In this document: piece after piece, positions 5,110 to 8,776 of the stretch
How the letters are laid out: each line of letters opens with the position of its first letter
How positions within the stretch are numbered: the stretch's first letter is position 1
NCBI GenBank assembly: GCA_963978155.1
Contig: CAXBRK010000083.1
Span: forward strand, 1-8,776
DNA from: UBA8653 sp963978155
Lineage (GTDB): Bacteria > Planctomycetota > Phycisphaerae > Phycisphaerales > SM1A02
DNA length: 8,776 nucleotides
Direction of reading: 5' to 3'
Translations under genes and position numbers: made by a program
The notes under the pieces: generated by a model
Databases searched by the model: none
What the model was told of the DNA's origin: nothing
What the model saw: the letters and a program-made list of their open reading frames with translations, nothing else

Positions 5110-6453
5110 ATGACGTCACCCAATACGCCAACCAACAACGAATCCAAACGCAACATCGGTGCGCTCGGGGCGACCGGCGTGGTGGTCGCAGCGATGATCG
5201 GCACCGGGATCTTCACCCTAAGTGGTGTGGTTGGCCCCGACCTCGTGACCACGGATCGATTTGTGGTGGCCTGGATTGTGGCGGCCATCGTTGCTGGACT
5301 CGGCGGAAGCGTTTACAGCGAATTGGCGGCCGCCAATCCCAATACCGGGGGACATTATCTGTATTGGCGAACCACGTTTGGCCGCCAAGCTACGTTCATT
5401 CAATGTGCCACCGATTTGGTTCTGGTCAGTGTGGCCTCGGTTGCCGCGGTGGCGGCAGGAAGCGCCGCGTACTTGCATCCCCTCCTGCCCAGCGCGGTGC
5501 AAGGCATCTTGGGCGAATCTGGTCTGGCCGTAGCGCTCATCTGGATTGCCACCGCAATGCACATCCGCTCGGTTCGCTTCGGCAGCGCGGTGATCACCGT
5601 CGGCGCGATGGCCAAAGTGGCCATCCTTCTTGCCTTCTGTGTCTTGGTGTTTCTGAGTGACGTCCCGGCCAAGCCAGCCGCCGAACCCTTGGGCACGCCG
5701 CCGGGTTGGTTCTCTCCAACCTTCGCCGATGCTGTTCTGCTGGTGCTCTTTGCCTATGCCGGGTGGGAAAATGCCACGACCGTGGCCGGTGACGTGCAGA
5801 ACCCCCAACGCAATGTGCCATTGGCGCTCTTCGGCGGCCTCGCCGCCGTCACCGTGGTGTATTTGCTGGTGAATTTCGCCTTTTTGCGGGCCGCGCCGCC
5901 CTCCGCCATGATTGATGCCGACGGCAACCCGGTTGAAGCCATTGGCCTGTTTACCGCCGAACATTTATTGCCCTCAGGGGTGGCGGAAATTTCGGGCCTG
6001 GTGTTTGGGGTTCTGATTTTCTTCACGATCATCAGTGCGACGTTGGTGGTCAGTCGCTTGTTCGTGGCCTTCGCCGAACGACGTGACTTTCCCAGCTTCT
6101 TTGCCCATCGCAATGAAGGGGGGACCCCCGTGCCCGCGCTGGTGGTCAATGCGATCTTGTGCAGCGCATTTTTAACCGTGCTCGATCTAGAACAACTGAT
6201 TCGGCTGGGCGGCATCACGTACACCCTTTCTCACGCCGGAGTTGGGGTGGCCGCCGTGGTGCAACGCTTGCGTTGTCCCGACCAACATCGCCCTTTCCGC
6301 ATGCCATTGTTTCCCGTACCCGCGATTGCGTTTGCGTTGCTGTACTTGTGGCTGGGCATTTCTGGTGCGATTCGGGAACCCGAGCTGCTCCCGTACATCT
6401 TTGGTGGCTGGCTCGTCGCGGCGTTGTTGGAACGACTTGGGCGCCGACCATGA
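5110..6453 (+). CDS. APC-superfamily amino-acid permease
   Basis: The protein has 447 residues, a normal length for an inner-membrane APC transporter, with about 12 hydrophobic segments between residues 17 and 440. Family motifs are clear: GTGIFTLSG (31-39) in the unwound part of TM1, ELAAANPNTGGHYLYWRTTFG (71-91) after TM2, and GDVQNPQRNVPLAL (227-240) before TM7, equivalent to the E/D-x-x-NP-x-R-x-x-P signature. Such proteins import amino acids by proton or sodium symport, or by exchange. The substrate cannot be read from sequence, but linkage to a threonine dehydratase favours threonine or serine. ATG 5110 is the first ATG after an in-frame stop at 5095; TTG 5101 is the only alternative. 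No clear Shine-Dalgarno site precedes it. It is the first gene of a three-gene operon, and its stop overlaps the next start as ATGA. Confidence 0.9.
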   Translation: MTSPNTPTNNESKRNIGALGATGVVVAAMIGTGIFTLSGVVGPDLVTTDRFVVAWIVAAIVAGLGGSVYSELAAANPNTGGHYLYWRTTFGRQATFIQCATDLVLVSVASVAAVAAGSAAYLHPLLPSAVQGILGESGLAVALIWIATAMHIRSVRFGSAVITVGAMAKVAILLAFCVLVFLSDVPAKPAAEPLGTPPGWFSPTFADAVLLVLFAYAGWENATTVAGDVQNPQRNVPLALFGGLAAVTVVYLLVNFAFLRAAPPSAMIDADGNPVEAIGLFTAEHLLPSGVAEISGLVFGVLIFFTIISATLVVSRLFVAFAERRDFPSFFAHRNEGGTPVPALVVNAILCSAFLTVLDLEQLIRLGGITYTLSHAGVGVAAVVQRLRCPDQHRPFRMPLFPVPAIAFALLYLWLGISGAIREPELLPYIFGGWLVAALLERLGRRP

Positions 6454-7145
6454 CCGAACCTACGGTGTTGCACGACGATCGCCAGTGGTTGGTGTTGAAC
6501 AAACCCGCAGGGTGGCACTGTGTAGAAACCAAAAACACAGATGGACGTCCCGTGGTGGAAACCTGGCTGCGAGAACAGTTCGACGCCTGCAGAGAGTTGC
6601 CCGAAGCAGGACTTTGCCATCGCCTTGATCTCGGAACCACGGGCTGCCTCGTGGTCGCCAAATGGCGACCGATTCGAGAACGCTTGCGCCGGGCCATGTC
6701 CGGTGATCCCGCCGCGCGTCCGGCGAAAAAAACCTACCTCGCGTTGGTGACACCAGGTTTGCCTCCGGTGGGTCGATTTGAGTTGTACTTTTCTGGTCAC
6801 GAAGCCAGAGTCCGCACCAGCGAAACCGGACAAGCAGAACAACAGGGGGTGTGCCGCTGGGAGTTGATCCGACCTGCGCAAACCGACGCCCAAGACGCCA
6901 GACAATTCGATGCCATTGAAGTCGGCTTGATTGGTCCCGGTCGACGCCATCAAATACGCGCGGGCTTGTCTCACTTCGGGCACCCGCTGGTGGACGACCA
7001 GACCTATGGAGGAGCAGTGTGGGCCGAGGGCACGGGATGGGCGGCATTGCACGCCCACCGCATCACGCTCGACGGCACCACGGTGGTCGCACCACCCCCT
7101 GAAGCATGGCACCTCGATTCACTTCAACCCGACGATCCTTCATGA
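6450..7145 (+). CDS. Small RluA-family RNA pseudouridine synthase
   Basis: The protein has 231 residues, short for RluA/RluC/RluD because the N-terminal S4 domain is absent. It begins almost at once with the LNKPAG motif (16-21). The catalytic motif is HRLDLGTTG (57-65), with D60 as the nucleophilic Asp; the usual T-S-G is T-T-G here. K94-x-Y96 supplies the conserved active-site Tyr, and GRRHQIR (164-170) with the later LHAHR (200-204) completes the fold. The enzyme isomerises uridine to pseudouridine in rRNA or tRNA; the target site cannot be predicted. The ATG at 6450 overlaps the permease TGA (ATGA), a sign of translational coupling. An open frame extends upstream to 6159 inside the permease gene but carries no family sequence. 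A metabolic link to its neighbours is not obvious. Confidence 0.9.
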   Translation: MTEPTVLHDDRQWLVLNKPAGWHCVETKNTDGRPVVETWLREQFDACRELPEAGLCHRLDLGTTGCLVVAKWRPIRERLRRAMSGDPAARPAKKTYLALVTPGLPPVGRFELYFSGHEARVRTSETGQAEQQGVCRWELIRPAQTDAQDARQFDAIEVGLIGPGRRHQIRAGLSHFGHPLVDDQTYGGAVWAEGTGWAALHAHRITLDGTTVVAPPPEAWHLDSLQPDDPS

Positions 7146-7155
7146 TCCCCGGCGT

Positions 7156-8436
7156 ATGATGGTCCGCGTGACGGATCTCAGCACCCTGCCAACGTTTGAC
7201 GACATTTCTGCGGCCTCCAGCCGCATCGCCGATGGCATTTTTCACACACCCTGCTTTGAAGCCCCCGCCCTCTCGGATCGCTGCGGCTGCACGGTGTTTA
7301 CCAAGGATGAACATCTGCAACGCACAGGTTCCTTCAAAGAACGTGGCGCTCGCAACGCACTCTTGCTGCTGAGCCAAGACGCCAAACAACGCGGAGCGGT
7401 GGCGGCCAGCGCTGGAAACCATGCCCTCGCGCTCGCGCACCATGGCCGGGAACTGGGAATTCCGATCACGGTGTGCATGCCCATCCATGCGCCGTTGGTC
7501 AAACAACGCCGGTGCGAGTTGTTGGGCGCGAAGGTGCTTCGCTGTGGAGAACACATTCTGGAAGCCCGGCAAACCGCCGATGCGCTGGCCGCAGAAGATG
7601 GTCTTTCGTACATCAATGGCTTTGATGACCCAGCGGTTATTGCGGGACAAGGCACCATTGGCCTGGAAGTGTTATCACAAGTGCCGCGGCTCGACGCCGT
7701 GGTGGTGCCAGTTGGTGGTGGCGGCTTGCTCGCCGGCATCGCGCTCGCCATCAAAACCCAACAGCCCGAAGTGCGAGTGATCGGGGTGGAACCCGTTCGC
7801 GCGGCGAGCTTGCAAGCGGCCCAACAGGCCGGCGCACCTGTTTCCAGCAACATGCAAGCCACCTTGGCCGATGGCTTGGCGGTTCCCAAAGTGGGCGACC
7901 ACGCGTTCCATCTCATTCAAAAGCATGTTGATCAGTTGGTGCAGGTGGACGAAGAAGCCATCGCCATGTCGATCTTCCGACTGGCCGAAGACACCAAAGC
8001 GGTGGTGGAAGGTGCCGGTGCGACGGGACTGGCCGCTCTCTTGGATGACCGCTTGCCCGAACTGCGGGGCAAACGCGTGGTGGTGCCCCTTTGCGGCGGG
8101 AACATCGATCCCGGCATGCTGGGACGCGTCATGGATTTGGGCCTTGTGCACGACGGACGCTTGGTTCGATTCCACGCCTTCATTGGTGACCGGCCGGGCG
8201 GCCTGTCACAACTCACCAACGTGATTGCCGAGCAAGGGGCCAGTGTGCAACAAATCACCCACGACCGGGCCTTCGGCATCACCGACTTTGCCAGCGTTTT
8301 GGTGGAATGCACCGTCGAAACCCGCGACGCCGCGCACCGCGATGAAGTGCTCCAAGCCCTCGCACGCGAGGGCATGGAAACCAGAGTGCTTGAGGCCATT
8401 CGCCCGCAAGCAGTGCCGGCCGGGATTGGACGCTAG
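7156..8436 (+). CDS. ilvA: Threonine dehydratase (threonine ammonia-lyase), PLP type II fold with C-terminal ACT domain
   Basis: The protein has 426 residues. The PLP lysine lies in GSFKERGARNA (K61); the substrate loop is ASAGNHA (84-90), the phosphate-binding loop PVGGGGLLAG (185-194), and a CGGN motif lies at 313-316. Residues 336-413 form a single ACT regulatory domain (FHAFIGDRPGGLSQL onward). The reaction is L-threonine to 2-oxobutanoate and ammonia, with serine also used by many members. Size and one ACT domain fit the medium form of the family (about 400 residues), not the long biosynthetic IlvA with two ACT-like domains or the ACT-less TdcB. It could therefore serve isoleucine synthesis or threonine catabolism; the upstream permease tilts toward catabolism. 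The start is ATG 7156, with ATG 7159 and GTG 7168 also possible; no strong ribosome site is seen. It follows the pseudouridine synthase by 10 bp. Confidence 0.88.
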   Translation: MMVRVTDLSTLPTFDDISAASSRIADGIFHTPCFEAPALSDRCGCTVFTKDEHLQRTGSFKERGARNALLLLSQDAKQRGAVAASAGNHALALAHHGRELGIPITVCMPIHAPLVKQRRCELLGAKVLRCGEHILEARQTADALAAEDGLSYINGFDDPAVIAGQGTIGLEVLSQVPRLDAVVVPVGGGGLLAGIALAIKTQQPEVRVIGVEPVRAASLQAAQQAGAPVSSNMQATLADGLAVPKVGDHAFHLIQKHVDQLVQVDEEAIAMSIFRLAEDTKAVVEGAGATGLAALLDDRLPELRGKRVVVPLCGGNIDPGMLGRVMDLGLVHDGRLVRFHAFIGDRPGGLSQLTNVIAEQGASVQQITHDRAFGITDFASVLVECTVETRDAAHRDEVLQALAREGMETRVLEAIRPQAVPAGIGR

Positions 8437-8440
8437 GGAT

Positions 8441-8776
8441 TCAGCAATCGCCCCACACCGACAGCAGGCCAATCAAATCGTCAAAGGTCACGGCATCATC
8501 ACCGTCAAAATCTTCGGGGCAGTCAACACATGGCCCCCACACCGAGAGGGTGGCCAACAAATCACCAAAGGCCACTTGGCCATCGCCGTCAACGTCGCCC
8601 GGACAGGACGGTGCTTGACATTGCGTGGTATCACAAGCCGCATTGGATTCCGGTGAGCCACCAGAGGCCACGCAAGTCGACCGAAGCAAGTCAACACAAA
8701 CGCCCCCGGTGAGGCAGCACGCTTTCGGGTCGCACACTGAATCAGTGCACCCACCAATAGCTTCCAAGCTTCCGCC
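8441..8776 (-). CDS. Secreted Cys-rich repeat protein with C-terminal dockerin-like module (5' end outside window)
   Basis: The frame is open from the right edge to the TGA at 8441-8443, giving 111 visible residues; the true start is beyond the window, and a TTG at 8767 is not a likely start. Residues 19-53 are one six-cysteine repeat of the same type as in the gene at 1-549 (ACC, C27, C35, GG, C48, C53), and C10/C15 close an earlier repeat. Residues 58-111 are a dockerin-like module with loops at D61 (DVDGDG) and D89 (DFDGDD); each half is bracketed by its own cysteines (C58/C83 and C86/C111). It is a clear architectural paralogue of the gene at the left edge, and its role is unknown. It converges on the threonine dehydratase gene with only 4 bp between stop codons. 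Confidence 0.88.
   Translation of the reverse strand, partial: GGSLEAIGGCTDSVCDPKACCLTGGVCVDLLRSTCVASGGSPESNAACDTTQCQAPSCPGDVDGDGQVAFGDLLATLSVWGPCVDCPEDFDGDDAVTFDDLIGLLSVWGDC
8444..8605 (-). other. Dockerin-like two-EF-hand module, two Cys pairs
   Basis: It covers residues 58-111 of the partial protein. The halves are CPGDVDGDGQVAFGD with SVWGPC, and CPEDFDGDDAVTFDD with SVWGDC. Both loops keep ligands at positions 1, 3, 5 and 12; the second has Asp in place of Gly at position 6. Confidence 0.85.

Noticed and set aside
5218..5964. 248-codon minus-strand ORF inside the permease gene
   Set aside because: It is Gly/His/Arg-rich low-complexity sequence typical of antisense frames; the plus strand carries clear APC motifs.
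6159..6449. N-terminal extension of the pseudouridine synthase frame
   Set aside because: It lies wholly within the permease gene, reads as a shadow, and the family fold starts directly after ATG 6450.
6231..7112. 293-codon minus-strand ORF opposite the pseudouridine synthase
   Set aside because: No domain is recognisable, and the plus strand has HRLD and GRRHQIR catalytic motifs in the right order and spacing.
1..8776. A cellulosome-type gene cluster
   Set aside because: No cohesin, scaffoldin, glycoside hydrolase or other polysaccharide-degrading enzyme is present, and the dockerin-like tails lack the usual recognition residues.
1..8776. Defence island, prophage, insertion sequence or tRNA-associated element
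   Set aside because: I saw no transposase, integrase, nuclease, terminal inverted repeats or tRNA-like fold on either strand.

Overview
The window looks like chromosomal DNA from a planctomycete, most likely of the Phycisphaerae / Phycisphaerales type. This rests on protein style, not on any marker gene. Four exported proteins end in a two-EF-hand dockerin-like tail closed by a Trp-Gly-x-Cys or Phe-Gly-Asp-Cys motif, and there is a DUF1559-type pseudopilin; both are typical of that group. DNA is moderately GC-rich, and base composition does not change visibly between the genes.

Layout. (1) 1-549 (+): the 3' end of a secreted protein with Cys-rich 40-residue repeats and a dockerin-like tail. 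(2) 714-1748 (-): a seven-repeat RCC1-like beta-propeller with signal peptide and dockerin-like tail, convergent with gene 1 across a 164-bp gap that holds two inverted repeats. (3) 1883-2875 (-): a pseudopilin-like protein, followed by a strong intrinsic terminator. (4) 3027-4820 (-): a secreted protein of three CBM-like jelly-roll domains and a dockerin-like tail, also followed by a strong terminator. (5) 4821-5109: a divergent promoter region. (6) 5110-8436 (+): a compact operon of an APC-family amino-acid permease, a small RluA-family pseudouridine synthase (ATGA overlap) and a PLP threonine dehydratase with one ACT domain (10-bp gap). (7) 8441-8776 (-): the 3' end of a second Cys-rich-repeat plus dockerin protein, converging on the dehydratase with only 4 bp between stop codons.

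Two themes are interleaved. The first is a set of separately transcribed cell-surface or secreted proteins that share one C-terminal module on different N-terminal folds (Cys-rich repeats, RCC1 propeller, CBM-like domains). This suggests a common anchoring or sorting step rather than a pathway. The second is a housekeeping or catabolic operon in which the permease plausibly imports threonine or serine and the dehydratase deaminates it; the pseudouridine synthase appears to be a passenger. No cohesin, scaffoldin, sortase, transposase, phage gene, CRISPR array, tRNA or rRNA was seen. The most interesting material is the disulfide-bracketed dockerin tail and its two arrangements, not a new defence or biosynthetic system.
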